Below are positions 1 through 7,820 of a stretch of DNA of 41,959 nucleotides, piece after piece. A program made the position numbers and the translations under genes. The stretch is from assembly GCA_902801765.1 (NCBI GenBank), contig CADCJO010000021.1:1-41959 (forward strand), read 5' to 3'. The stretch comes from an uncultured Eubacteriales bacterium. GTDB taxonomy: Bacteria > Bacillota > Clostridia > Christensenellales > Aristaeellaceae. The notes under the pieces were generated by a model. It was not told where the DNA came from. It did no database searches and saw only the letters and a program-made list of their open reading frames with translations. Positions within the stretch are counted from its first letter, which is position 1. Each line of letters opens with the position of its first letter.

Positions 1-100
1 ACTACTTTTGTGTCCATGTGATGGGATTTTCACCTTTTCAAATGTCCACAATGTGGGTTTGTCGCTAATTCATGTGTCCATTTTACGGGGTACATTTTAC
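1..100. mobile_element. possible insertion-sequence terminus with three 32-bp-spaced boxes
   Basis: TGTCCA occurs at 11, 43 and 75, exactly 32 bp apart, and each is followed after six bases by GGG (TGTCCA-N6-GGG). The array ends in a GTACATTTTAC-like edge near 100. Regularly spaced transposase-binding boxes at an element end are typical of IS21-type elements, whose istA/istB genes would then lie to the left, outside the window. No transposase fragment is visible here, so this is inference from the site pattern. The stretch 101-287 is AT-rich and shows no gene or clear signal. Confidence 0.4.
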
Positions 101-287
101 TAAACTCAATCTAAAACTACATCATCTTTGGGCATCTTTTACGCCATGGCGTTGCTTCATTCCGGTCGACGTAGCGCTGCTATGGCTCCCTTCATTCAGC
201 TTAGCCAGGGTAAAAAAATCCATCCCAAATCTTTCAATATTTTAGAATTCAAATAACAGTATTACAATATACCCCAAGCACGTGAAT

Positions 288-313
288 AAAAAACCGCCCG
301 GCGAACCGGGCGG
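288..313 (-). terminator. intrinsic terminator of the 329-763 gene
   Basis: On the minus strand an 8-bp G+C stem (CCGCCCGG at 294-301 pairing with 306-313, four-base loop) is followed by six T residues (288-293). It lies just beyond the stop codon of the minus-strand gene at 329-763. Confidence 0.85.
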
Positions 314-328
314 CAGCACGGAATGCGG

Positions 329-763
329 CTATTTTGCGCGCGCTTTCAGCGCTTTGTACACTTCCACCTGCGCGGGGAAGCGATCCCAGCGCTTATAACG
401 CGCGTCGTATTTTTTCAAAAATCCATACGCTGTTTCCGACGAAAGGAAGGGAATCAGCGGAATGCAGTGGCGTTCGAGGGCGCGGAGCATGAATTGGGCA
501 GATACGGGCCAGGCAGGCGTGTCATCCCGGGCCAGCAGCATCAATACCGCCCGTTCCGCGTCCTGGGGGGATGGCCCGGCATCGCGGATTTCAGCGGCAA
601 TCTTTTCCACACGCTCATCCACCTGCGCGTGGCAAGGGTCGTCCTTGATGGAATGCCCAAAGCCAAACAGACCGTCCGTCGGCCTATATTTCTTTTCGCA
701 TTCCTTCATCGCCGTCCGGTAATCCTCGATCGCCTGCTCCAGTGCCGTCAGCAGTTCCTCCAT
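329..763 (-). CDS. hypothetical protein, 144 aa
   Basis: I do not recognise this protein. It is 144 residues, soluble, charged and probably mostly helical, with no signal peptide or membrane segment and no catalytic motif I can name. The N-terminal third is acidic and helical (MEELLTALEQAIEDY); the C-terminus is basic (ends KALKARAK). The ATG is preceded by GGGAGG at seven-base spacing, so the start is secure. A strong terminator follows the stop. It is the last gene of a minus-strand series that includes the small membrane protein at 783-1034 and possibly the sugar transporter upstream, but nothing ties its function to sugar uptake. Confidence 0.7.
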   Translation of the reverse strand: MEELLTALEQAIEDYRTAMKECEKKYRPTDGLFGFGHSIKDDPCHAQVDERVEKIAAEIRDAGPSPQDAERAVLMLLARDDTPAWPVSAQFMLRALERHCIPLIPFLSSETAYGFLKKYDARYKRWDRFPAQVEVYKALKARAK

Positions 764-782
764 CCGCGCTCCTCCCGCTTCC

Positions 783-1034
783 TTATTTCAGGGTGTTTTC
801 ATTTTCTTTGTCCTGCTCCCGTCCGTCTTCCTTGGGGCTTTTCTTCCACACAAGGAAAGCGTAGACGATCACCGCCGCGCCTGCCAGGCCGAAAAAGGCA
901 ATGAACACGATGCGCAAAGCCGGGGGCATAGAAGCGTCAGCGTCAGCGCGCTTTTCAAAAAGCTGGTACGCCAGATAGATCAGATATGCCCCCACGACCC
1001 CCAGCAGCGTGGAATGGATTCTTTCGTTTCTCAA
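783..1034 (-). CDS. small two-span membrane protein
   Basis: About 83 residues if translation starts at the TTG at 1034, which has GAGGG about eight bases upstream; an upstream TTG at 1064 would add ten residues but lacks a good ribosome binding site. Two hydrophobic segments are visible (roughly residues 9-24 and 41-61), followed by a highly charged tail rich in K, E, D and N. This gives an integral membrane protein with a polar C-terminus. I cannot assign a family. It sits between the sugar permease gene and the 329-763 gene, all on the minus strand, so it may be co-transcribed. Confidence 0.6.
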   Translation of the reverse strand: MRNERIHSTLLGVVGAYLIYLAYQLFEKRADADASMPPALRIVFIAFFGLAGAAVIVYAFLVWKKSPKEDGREQDKENENTLK

Positions 1035-1139
1035 GAAAGCACCCTCTTTTTTGGGATTGGGCAATAGGCGTCAGGAGCCAACGATCAAAGGGATTGCGGC
1101 TTGATTTGTCTTTTCCTCCTGCCGATTGCCTTTCAGCCA

Positions 1140-2366
1140 TCACTTGCCGGACTTGCGGCTGGATACCACGTCGAAGATGACGGCGACCAGCAGAACGCCG
1201 CCTTTCACGACGTACTGCCAGGAGTCGGTGATGCCCATGATGGACATGCCCATGTTCAGCACGCCCAGCAGCATAGCGCCGATGACCACGCCGCCGATGG
1301 TGCCGCTGCCGCCGTACGCGGACGCGCCGCCGATGAAGCAGGAGGCGATGGCGTCCATCTCAAAGGACGTACCGGTCTGGCCGGAAACGGAACCGACGCG
1401 GGCCAGGCACAGCAGGCCGCACAGGCCGGCCAGCAGGCCCATGTTGGCATAGGCCAGGAAATAGACCTTGTTGGTGTTGATGCCGGACAGGCGGGTGGCC
1501 TTTTCATTGCCGCCCACAGCGTAGAAGTAGCGGCCGAAGGCGGTCTTGGAGGTGATGAAGTAATAGATCAGGCAGATAGCCAGCACCCATACCAGCATGA
1601 CGGAGATGCCCTTGTACTGGCTCAGCAGATAGCAGTACCACATCACCAGCGCGCTGATCACGATCACCTTGCCGTAATCGACGAGAGCGCTGTTCTGGTG
1701 ATAGCCGTTCTTGCGCTTGTTCAGGCGGGAACGCGCGGTCATGACCAGAATCAGCACCACCACGATGCCGCCGATGACCAGAGGCGACCAGATGTGGGGG
1801 TTGTCCACCGGATTCTGCTTGGTGGAAATCACGTCCAGCCCTGGAATGTTGATGTAGGAAGTGAACAGATTGGTGAAGGCCTTATCCTTGATGGGCACGG
1901 TTTTGCTGTCCAGCACAAGGCGGCCCAAGCCACGGAAAATGAACATGCCCGCCAGGGTGGTGATGAAGGGGGGAATGCGCACATAGCCAATCCAGTAGCC
2001 CTGCCAGATGCCGACCGCCAGGCCCACCAGCAGGCACAGGAGCACGGTGATGTAGGCGTTCCAGCCCATGTTGGTGCTCAGCACAGCGGCTAGACCGCCG
2101 GTCAAGCAGATGACGGAGCCAACGGAGAGGTCGATGTTGCCGCCCGTGAGGATACACAGCAGCATACCGCAGGCCAGGACCAGCACATAGCCGTTCTGCA
2201 GCAGCAGGTTGCTCATGTTCTGAGCGTACAGAAGACGGCCATCCGTCAGGAAATAGAACAGAACGAACACCGCGATCAGGGCAATGGTCATGGAATTTTT
2301 CGTCAGGAACTTCAAAACCTTGTTTGTACCGCTCACCTGAGCGGGCGCTTTGGCTGTGGCTGCCAT
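1140..2366 (-). CDS. mmsB: sugar ABC transporter permease (MmsB/XylH type)
   Basis: 408-residue polytopic inner-membrane permease of the monosaccharide ABC family (BPD_transp_2 type: XylH, RbsC, MglC, GguB). Successive hydrophobic helices run almost the whole length. A large hydrophilic insertion near residues 175-215 matches the longer XylH/GguB subgroup. The family signature is near the C-terminal third (ACFIGGASAYGGSGTIGG). The start ATG has GGAGTGA eight bases upstream. It is the third gene of a binding protein-ATPase-permease operon, 46 bp after the ATPase gene, and forms the membrane channel through which the sugar delivered by the 4066-5172 protein passes. The exact sugar (xylose, arabinose, galactose or glucose) cannot be read from the sequence. 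Confidence 0.92.
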   Translation of the reverse strand: MAATAKAPAQVSGTNKVLKFLTKNSMTIALIAVFVLFYFLTDGRLLYAQNMSNLLLQNGYVLVLACGMLLCILTGGNIDLSVGSVICLTGGLAAVLSTNMGWNAYITVLLCLLVGLAVGIWQGYWIGYVRIPPFITTLAGMFIFRGLGRLVLDSKTVPIKDKAFTNLFTSYINIPGLDVISTKQNPVDNPHIWSPLVIGGIVVVLILVMTARSRLNKRKNGYHQNSALVDYGKVIVISALVMWYCYLLSQYKGISVMLVWVLAICLIYYFITSKTAFGRYFYAVGGNEKATRLSGINTNKVYFLAYANMGLLAGLCGLLCLARVGSVSGQTGTSFEMDAIASCFIGGASAYGGSGTIGGVVIGAMLLGVLNMGMSIMGITDSWQYVVKGGVLLVAVIFDVVSSRKSGK

Positions 2367-2412
2367 GAGGCGTCACTCCTTTTTCAGTTTATTTTGCTGG
2401 AAAGCGTCATGA

Positions 2413-3948
2413 TTACCTGCCGTCCCGCAGGATGTAGCCCATAATGGATTCCTGGGTGGCTTCGGACGCGTCCAGCTCAGCCAGCAGATTGCCTTCGTTC
2501 ATCACGTAAATCCGGTCGCACATACCCAGCAGCTCCGGCATTTCGGAGGAGATCATGATCACGGATTTTCCCTGATCCACCATTTGATTGATCAGACAGT
2601 AAATATCGTACTTGGCGCCTACGTCGATGCCGCGGGTCGGCTCGTCCAGGATCAGAATATCGGGCTCGGTGAACATCCACTTGCCCAGCAGCGCTTTTTG
2701 CTGGTTGCCGCCGGACAGATTGCCCACCTTCTGCTCGATGGTGGGGGTCTTTGTGCCCATTTCTTCCTTCATCTTTTCCGCGGCGTCGCGTTCCTTGTCC
2801 CGGTCGATGATGCCGTTGCTGCACACTTTATCCAGCCGGGACAGGGTGGTATTGAACCGGATGCTTTCATTCAGCAGCAGACCGTTGGTTTTCCGGTCCT
2901 CGGTCACATACGCCAGGCCCGCATGGATGGCGGCTTCGGGATTTTTTAATTGCGTTTCTTTTCCGTGGATTTTCAGCGTGCCGGTGATGCCCGTGCCGTA
3001 GCTTTTGCCGAAAATAGACATGGCCATTTCCGTGCGTCCCGCGCCTTGCAGGCCGGAAAAACCGATCACCTCGCCCTTATGCACCTTGAAGGAGGCGTTG
3101 TTGACCACCACCTTTTCGGGATACAGCGGATGATGCACCGTCCAGTCCTTCACTTCCAGGCTCACTTCGTCCTGTACGTGATGCTCCCGGGCAGGGTAAC
3201 GATCCTCCATGGGGCGGCCCACCATGCCTTTGATAATGCGGTCCTCGCTGAATTCATCCACGCCCTTTACCAGCGTTTCGATGGTGGCGCCGTCGCGGAG
3301 GATGGTGGCTTTATCAGCGCAGTAGATAATTTCGTTCAGCTTGTGGGTAATGATGATGGAAGTGAGCCCCTGCTTCTTAAATTCCATCAGCAGATCCAGC
3401 AGCATCTTGGCGTCCTCATCATTCAGGGAGGAGGTGGGTTCGTCCAGGATCAGCAGCTTCACGTTTTTGGAAAACGCTTTGGCGATTTCCACCAGCTGCT
3501 GTTTGCCGGTGCCGATATCCTTGATGAGCGCGTGGGGAGATTCATGCAGCCCCACCTGCTTCATATGCTTTTCCGCTTCGGCATAGGTTTTGTTCCAATC
3601 GATATGACCGAATTTATTTTTAAACTCATTGCCCAGGAACATGTTTTCCCCGATGGACAGCAGGGGGATCAGGGCCAATTCCTGGTGAATGATCACAATA
3701 TTCTGCTCTTCGGATTCTTTCAGGGTTTTAAACTGGCACAGCTTTCCGTTGTAATAGATTTCTCCCGTATACGTTCCGTAGGGATAAATGCCGGAAAGCA
3801 CGTTCATCAGCGTGGATTTGCCCGCGCCGTTTTCCCCGATCAGGGCGTGGATTTCTCCGCGTTCCACCACCAGGTTTACATTGTCCAGCGCTTTGACGCC
3901 CGGGAATTCCTTGGTGATGTTTTTCATTTCCAGGATCACGTCAGCCAA
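2413..3948 (-). CDS. mmsA: sugar ABC transporter ATP-binding protein, duplicated ATPase
   Basis: 511 residues with two fused ABC ATPase domains, as in MglA/RbsA/XylG/GguA. Domain 1 has Walker [10 protein letters not shown] at residues 38-46 and LLILDEPTS as Walker B. Domain 2 has the degenerate Walker A (GAGRTE) usual for these proteins and a good signature (LSGGNQQK) followed by [15 protein letters not shown] longer open frame exists upstream, but the best start is the TTG at 3948, with AGGAGG about eight bases before it and homology starting immediately ([14 protein letters not shown]). It powers uptake together with the permease at 1140 and the binding protein at 4066. Two strong hairpins separate it from the binding-protein gene. 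Confidence 0.93.
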   Translation of the reverse strand: MADVILEMKNITKEFPGVKALDNVNLVVERGEIHALIGENGAGKSTLMNVLSGIYPYGTYTGEIYYNGKLCQFKTLKESEEQNIVIIHQELALIPLLSIGENMFLGNEFKNKFGHIDWNKTYAEAEKHMKQVGLHESPHALIKDIGTGKQQLVEIAKAFSKNVKLLILDEPTSSLNDEDAKMLLDLLMEFKKQGLTSIIITHKLNEIIYCADKATILRDGATIETLVKGVDEFSEDRIIKGMVGRPMEDRYPAREHHVQDEVSLEVKDWTVHHPLYPEKVVVNNASFKVHKGEVIGFSGLQGAGRTEMAMSIFGKSYGTGITGTLKIHGKETQLKNPEAAIHAGLAYVTEDRKTNGLLLNESIRFNTTLSRLDKVCSNGIIDRDKERDAAEKMKEEMGTKTPTIEQKVGNLSGGNQQKALLGKWMFTEPDILILDEPTRGIDVGAKYDIYCLINQMVDQGKSVIMISSEMPELLGMCDRIYVMNEGNLLAELDASEATQESIMGYILRDGR

Positions 3949-3983
3949 GCGCGATTCCTCCTTTTTACGGTAACGGTGTTTCA

Positions 3984-4052
3984 AGAAAAGGGGCGGGGCC
4001 TGGCCCCGCCCAATGGCATCAAATTGCTCTGTCCCGCTGCCGGGACAGAGCA
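3984..4052 (-). terminator. paired intercistronic hairpins (leaky terminator / mRNA stabiliser)
   Basis: On the minus strand, directly after the binding-protein stop, there is a perfect 12-bp stem (4025-4036 with 4041-4052, loop of four) and then an 8-bp G+C stem (3991-3998 with 4004-4011) followed by a short T-rich tract (3984-3990). Such elements often let the binding protein accumulate above the ATPase and permease by partial termination or 3'-end protection. The stems are seen; the role is inference. Confidence 0.65.
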
Positions 4053-4065
4053 TGGTTTCAGGAGA

Positions 4066-5172
4066 TTACTTGGCGATCAGGTAGCCGTCATCGCCCATGG
4101 CGTACAGGCCGGTGTCAACCAGATAGTCCAGGTTGTCCTTGGTGACCACGGTGGGCACCAGCAGGAAGGAAGGCGTGAAGTGGCCTTCGGAGGTGAAGTA
4201 GGAGGTGGTGTCGAAAGCGCATTCGATGCCGCCGAAGTTGGCGATCAGGGCTTCGCCCACTTCAGCGCCTTCCAGGATGGCCTTGGCCACTTCCAGGGTC
4301 ACGATGGCTTCGTTGGCAACGTTCTTGTAAACGGTCATGGTCTGCTTGCCGTCCACGATGTTGCGCAGGTTGGCGATGTCGCCGTCCTGGCCGGTCACGA
4401 TCACGGCGTTGTCGCCCGCATAGTCGCTTTCGATGGCCTGGGCCACGCCGGCGGCGGTGGAGTCATTGGAGCACAGCCAGGCATCCAGCACGGTGCCGTC
4501 GGCATAGTAGGAAGCCAGCAGGTTGGAGGCGCGGTTCAGGGCGGTGTCGGTGTTCCACTGAGCGGTAGCGACCTGCTGGAATTCGGTCTGGCCGGAAACA
4601 ACCTTGATGGTGCCCGCTTCGATGTAGCCCTTCAGCACGTCGAAAGCGCCGTTGAAGAAGTAACCGGCGTTGTTGTCGGCGGGGTCACCGGCGGTGAATT
4701 CCATGTTGAAGGTCTTGTCGCCAGCGTTGGCCAGATCCAGAGCAGCTTCCACGAACTTGCCCTGCAGGGTGCCGACGGTGTAGTTATCGAAGGACACATA
4801 GTAGGACACGGCGTCGTTGCCGATCAGGCGGTCGTAGGAGATCACGGGCACGCCTTCTTCAGCGGCGCGGTCCATAACGGTGTTCAGGCCGTCACCGTCG
4901 ATGGCGGCGATGATCAGCAGATCGACGTTCTGGCTGAGCATGTTGTCGATGTCGTTCACCTGCTGGTCGTTCTTGTTGTCGGAATAGGTCAGGATGGTTT
5001 CGTAGCCAGCGGCTTCAAACTGCTGCTTGAGGTATTCGCCGTCACGGTTCCAGCGTTCCAGAGACTGGGTGGGCATGGAGATGCCGACCTTCTTGGCGGC
5101 GCCTTCGGCCATCACAGACACACACATCAGGCTCATGACCAGAGCCAGCACCAGGCACAACAGTTTCTTCAT
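4066..5172 (-). CDS. chvE: sugar-binding lipoprotein-like periplasmic protein (ChvE type)
   Basis: 368 residues: an N-terminal signal peptide (KK, then a hydrophobic run, cleavage likely after VMA near residue 22), then a periplasmic-binding-protein type 1 fold (Peripla_BP_4). It begins VGISMPTQSLERWNRDG, the form seen in ChvE/XylF-type multiple-monosaccharide binding proteins. No clear lipobox is present, so anchoring in this Gram-positive-type cell is uncertain. The ATG at 5172 has AAGGAG upstream. The longer frame to 5403 reads through non-homologous sequence and is rejected. This is the first gene of the transporter operon, driven by the promoter at 5669-5697, and it captures the sugar outside the membrane. 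Confidence 0.92.
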   Translation of the reverse strand: MKKLLCLVLALVMSLMCVSVMAEGAAKKVGISMPTQSLERWNRDGEYLKQQFEAAGYETILTYSDNKNDQQVNDIDNMLSQNVDLLIIAAIDGDGLNTVMDRAAEEGVPVISYDRLIGNDAVSYYVSFDNYTVGTLQGKFVEAALDLANAGDKTFNMEFTAGDPADNNAGYFFNGAFDVLKGYIEAGTIKVVSGQTEFQQVATAQWNTDTALNRASNLLASYYADGTVLDAWLCSNDSTAAGVAQAIESDYAGDNAVIVTGQDGDIANLRNIVDGKQTMTVYKNVANEAIVTLEVAKAILEGAEVGEALIANFGGIECAFDTTSYFTSEGHFTPSFLLVPTVVTKDNLDYLVDTGLYAMGDDGYLIAK

Positions 5173-5660
5173 AGCGGGGTACACTCCTTCTTTATTTTTT
5201 TGGCTCAACCGGAGCCTTGGGTACATTGTCAGCGCCTCCGCCGCGGGCGGCATCCCAGTTTCCTGCATGAACACGCGGCGGCACGTGCGCACTGCCCATT
5301 GCCCTGCATCAGCGCTTCGGCCATGTGAAGCGCTTCTTTCCCGCCAGCTCCCGCCGAACGATGGGTTCATTGGGAAGCCAACACGGAAGATCAACCGTTT
5401 CATGCGCGTGCAGAGGAAAAGAATAATCCGTCATGGGGCCGAAGCGGAAATTGTCCTTTCGAAGCTCGCCAAAGGCTTTCAACGGAATCTTCCTTCTTTC
5501 ACCACAGCAGTTTATGTCCCTTCCCAGAAAAAACACTCTCCATTGAAACGGAAGGGAACATGTCGGAATCCGTCACTAAATCCCTGAATTTTTATAAATC
5601 ATCCAGGGAAATGCACACTTTTACGGACGCAGGGCAAAGCAGGTTTTGATCTTTCTTTTT
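5173..5660 (-). other. long 5' leader of the sugar transporter operon
   Basis: This gene-free stretch of almost 490 nt separates the promoter at 5669-5697 from the first start codon at 5172. I see no convincing small gene, known riboswitch or terminator in it. A 75-codon open frame at 5309-5536 lacks a ribosome binding site. A leader this long is more than initiation needs and could hold a regulatory RNA structure. Confidence 0.5.
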
Positions 5661-5668
5661 TCAGGCAT

Positions 5669-5697
5669 ATTATAATGCATCCCGTGGAAATTATCAA
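5669..5697 (-). promoter_or_regulatory. promoter of the chvE-mmsA-mmsB operon
   Basis: Read on the minus strand: -35 TTGATA (5692-5697), 17-bp spacer, -10 TATAAT (5669-5674). It is a near-consensus housekeeping sigma promoter pointing at the sugar-binding protein gene. Confidence 0.75.
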
Positions 5698-5793
5698 CCC
5701 CTTCCCGCCATGTTTCTTTTTTATTTTTTGTTTTTACGTTGCTTTTCTCCTGCGCACTTGTTTTGCCAATACAGCAAAGAAACACCCGCGCAA

Positions 5794-5823
5794 TTGACAA
5801 CGGGCGGGGCGGGCTGATATAAT
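5794..5823 (+). promoter_or_regulatory. promoter of cysteine synthase gene
   Basis: Consensus -35 TTGACA (5794-5799), 18-bp spacer, consensus -10 TATAAT (5818-5823). The leader is short, about 20 nt before the TTG start codon, leaving little room for a riboswitch or T-box. Confidence 0.85.
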
Positions 5824-5850
5824 AAAGTTTCGCAAAGGGGGGAAGTTTGT

Positions 5851-6780
5851 TTGGTTTTTGATACGATTCTGGACGCCGTGGGCCACACGCCGATGGTTCG
5901 GCTGAACCGGATGGCGGGCAAGGACAGCGCGGAGGTTCTGGTAAAGGTGGAAGCGCTGAACGTGGGCGGTTCCATCAAAACGCGCACGGCGCTGAACATG
6001 ATCAACGAGGCCGAAAAAGAAGGCCTGATTGACAAAGACACCATCATCGTGGAGCCCACCAGCGGCAACCAGGGCATCGGACTGGCGCTGGTCGGCGCGG
6101 TGCGGGGCTACCGCACGATCATTATCATGCCCGATTCCGTCAGTGAGGAGCGCCGCAAGCTGGTGCGGCATTACGGCGCGGAGGTGAAGCTCATTCACGA
6201 CGCGGGCGATATTGGCAAATGCATCGAGGAATGCCTGAACGCCGCGCTGAGCATGAAACGGAAGAATCCCAAGGTGTTCGTGCCCCAGCAGTTTGAGAAT
6301 CCCAACAACACCATGGCCCAGCGGAACTTCACCGCACAGGAAATCCTGGAGCAGGTGGACGGCCCTATCCATGGGTATTGCAGCGGCATCGGCACCGGCG
6401 GCACGCTGACCGGCATCGGCGAGGTGCTCAAGGCGCATAACCCCGATATTGAAATCTGGGCCGTGGAGCCGGAAAACGCCGCTATCCTGGCGGGCGGCAC
6501 CATCGGCACCCACATCCAGATGGGCATTGGCGACGGCATCATTCCGCCCATCCTGAACCGCGAAATCTATGACCATATCTGCGTCACCACCGATTCCGAA
6601 GCCCTCGAAACCGCCCGCCGCCTGGCGCGGGAGGAGGGCCTGATGTGCGGCATTTCCAGCGGCACCAACGTGGCCGCCGCGCTGAAGCTGGCTAAAAAGC
6701 TGGGGCCGGGCAAGACGGTTGTCACCGTGCTGCCCGACACCGCCGAGCGCTATTTTTCTACCCAGCTGTTCGGGGAGTGA
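5851..6780 (+). CDS. cysK: cysteine synthase (O-acetylserine sulfhydrylase family)
   Basis: 309 residues, the usual length for CysK. A PLP-dependent fold type II enzyme making cysteine from O-acetylserine and sulfide. The PLP lysine is K43 in GGSIKTR, the substrate/PLP loop is TSGNQ at 70-74, the phosphate-binding glycine loop is GTGGT at 181-185, and QFENPNN is the usual active-site region. Two deviations: the common KDR after the lysine reads KTR, and TSGNT reads TSGNQ. The fold is clear, but the exact acceptor (O-acetylserine or O-phosphoserine) is open. The start is TTG at 5851, after a GGGGGGAAG ribosome binding site. The gene has its own consensus promoter and a small downstream partner gene. 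Confidence 0.9.
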   Translation: MVFDTILDAVGHTPMVRLNRMAGKDSAEVLVKVEALNVGGSIKTRTALNMINEAEKEGLIDKDTIIVEPTSGNQGIGLALVGAVRGYRTIIIMPDSVSEERRKLVRHYGAEVKLIHDAGDIGKCIEECLNAALSMKRKNPKVFVPQQFENPNNTMAQRNFTAQEILEQVDGPIHGYCSGIGTGGTLTGIGEVLKAHNPDIEIWAVEPENAAILAGGTIGTHIQMGIGDGIIPPILNREIYDHICVTTDSEALETARRLAREEGLMCGISSGTNVAAALKLAKKLGPGKTVVTVLPDTAERYFSTQLFGE

Positions 6781-6785
6781 CTTTG

Positions 6786-6980
6786 ATGCCTGATCCGCAG
6801 AAGGACCCGCTTTCCAAAACCCTGCCTGACAAAACGCCCCATTCTCCTTCCGCCCCTGCGCAGATGATTCAAAGAAAGCTGCGCAAAGAACGCGAATGGG
6901 CGAACAGAACGGAACAGTCCGAATCGGAACCCTATGAAGAAACCTATCGCGACGGCAGCCTGAAAAACGAGTGCTGGTAG
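6786..6980 (+). CDS. small hydrophilic protein downstream of cysK
   Basis: 64 residues, very polar, rich in P, K, E and R, and probably disordered. It starts with PDPQKDPLSK and ends with KNECW; there is no membrane segment. The ATG at 6786 is eight bases after a GGGGAG that lies at the end of cysK, five bases beyond the cysK stop, so it is likely translated from the same transcript. A terminator follows closely at 6999-7046, which supports a real two-gene unit. I do not recognise a family. It could be a short regulator or partner of the cysteine synthase, but that is only inferred from position. Confidence 0.5.
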   Translation: MPDPQKDPLSKTLPDKTPHSPSAPAQMIQRKLRKEREWANRTEQSESEPYEETYRDGSLKNECW

Positions 6981-6998
6981 CGCGGCGGGAAAAAGACG

Positions 6999-7046
6999 GC
7001 GCCTGCATGGATTCACACGTCCGCAGTACAATGCGGGCGCTTTTTT
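6999..7046 (+). terminator. intrinsic terminator of the cysK unit
   Basis: A 10-bp stem (GCGCCTGCAT at 6999-7008 with 7031-7040, one G-T pair) with a 22-nt loop, followed by six T residues at 7041-7046. Confidence 0.8.
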
Positions 7047-7050
7047 CTGC

Positions 7051-7079
7051 TGTACAATCGGGCCAAAAGATGGTATACT
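7051..7079 (+). promoter_or_regulatory. probable promoter of the HAD/GH130 operon
   Basis: -35-like TGTACA (7051-7056), 17-bp spacer, -10 TATACT (7074-7079), immediately after the upstream terminator and 71 bp before the next start codon. The -35 is weak, so an activator may be needed. Confidence 0.5.
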
Positions 7080-7150
7080 GTGACAGGGAAAAAACCGTCA
7101 CGGGATTTCAGGGAGAGGTTCCATAAAACGACAAGGAGAGGAGAAACGCC

Positions 7151-7792
7151 TTGATTGAAGCCGTGATTTTCAACCTGGACGGGGTGCTGGTATGCACCGA
7201 TGAATGCCATTACCGGGCCTGGACGCAGCTGGCCCATGAGCAGGGGATTCAATTGCAGCCCGATCTGTACCTGAAAATGGTGGGCTTGAAGCGAATGGAC
7301 AGCATCCGGATTCTGCTTCAGGGCCGCGACCGCACCTATACCGCTCAGGAAATGTGGGCGTTGGGCGTGAGGAAAAACGACCTGTTCAACGAACAGATTG
7401 ACCGCCTCGACCAGGAAAGCATTCTGCCCGGCGCGCTGGAAACGGTGATCGCCTTGAAAAACAAGGGCGTCAAAACGGCAGTCGCCTCATCCAGCGAAAA
7501 CGCTGCCGGCATCCTGCGCCAGCTGCGCATCGACCATTGGTTCGATGCGGTGGTGGACGGAACGCAGATCGAGAAGGGTAAGCCCGACCCGGAAGTGTAC
7601 CTTACCGCCGCGCGGAAGCTGCGTACGCCGACAGGGAACTGCCTTGTAATCGAAAATACCCCCGCGGGAGAGGAAAGCGCGAAGCAGGCCGGTATGCGCT
7701 GCATGACCCTGTCCAATCCCTACGCGCCCAATGAACTTCAATTGCCGTCTACCCTGGCGGAGCTGGATCTGCCGCTGCTTGCCGCACACTAA
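7151..7792 (+). CDS. beta-phosphoglucomutase-like HAD protein with altered catalytic residue
   Basis: 213 residues with the architecture of beta-phosphoglucomutase (HAD superfamily, helical cap after motif I). Motif I reads IFNLDGVLV: the nucleophile Asp of the family (D8 in the Lactococcus enzyme) is Asn8 here, while the general acid/base Asp10 remains. Motif II is VASSS (about 111-115), motif III is KGKPDPE, and motif IV reads VIENT, with Asn169 where the model enzyme has Asp. An Asn nucleophile should not form the aspartyl-phosphate, so this may be a pseudoenzyme, a phosphosugar sensor or a changed activity. The start is TTG 7151, after AAGGAGAGGAG. It is the first gene of a unit with GH130 and a Dabb protein, so a sugar-phosphate role fits the context. 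Confidence 0.85.
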   Translation: MIEAVIFNLDGVLVCTDECHYRAWTQLAHEQGIQLQPDLYLKMVGLKRMDSIRILLQGRDRTYTAQEMWALGVRKNDLFNEQIDRLDQESILPGALETVIALKNKGVKTAVASSSENAAGILRQLRIDHWFDAVVDGTQIEKGKPDPEVYLTAARKLRTPTGNCLVIENTPAGEESAKQAGMRCMTLSNPYAPNELQLPSTLAELDLPLLAAH

Positions 7793-7820
7793 AATCATAA
7801 GGAAAGAAAGGACAATCGCT

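Noticed and set aside
1101-2093. 330-codon plus-strand frame opposite the permease
   Set aside because: H/A/D/G-rich shadow of a clear ABC permease gene.
2950-5328. 792-codon open frame on the plus strand opposite the transporter genes
   Set aside because: Rich in H, G, V and Q, no family resemblance, antisense to three clear transporter genes; a product of high GC and codon bias.
5309-5536. 75-residue leader protein with AraC-like FPLHAHETVDL
   Set aside because: No ribosome binding site, no further AraC similarity; resemblance is probably chance.
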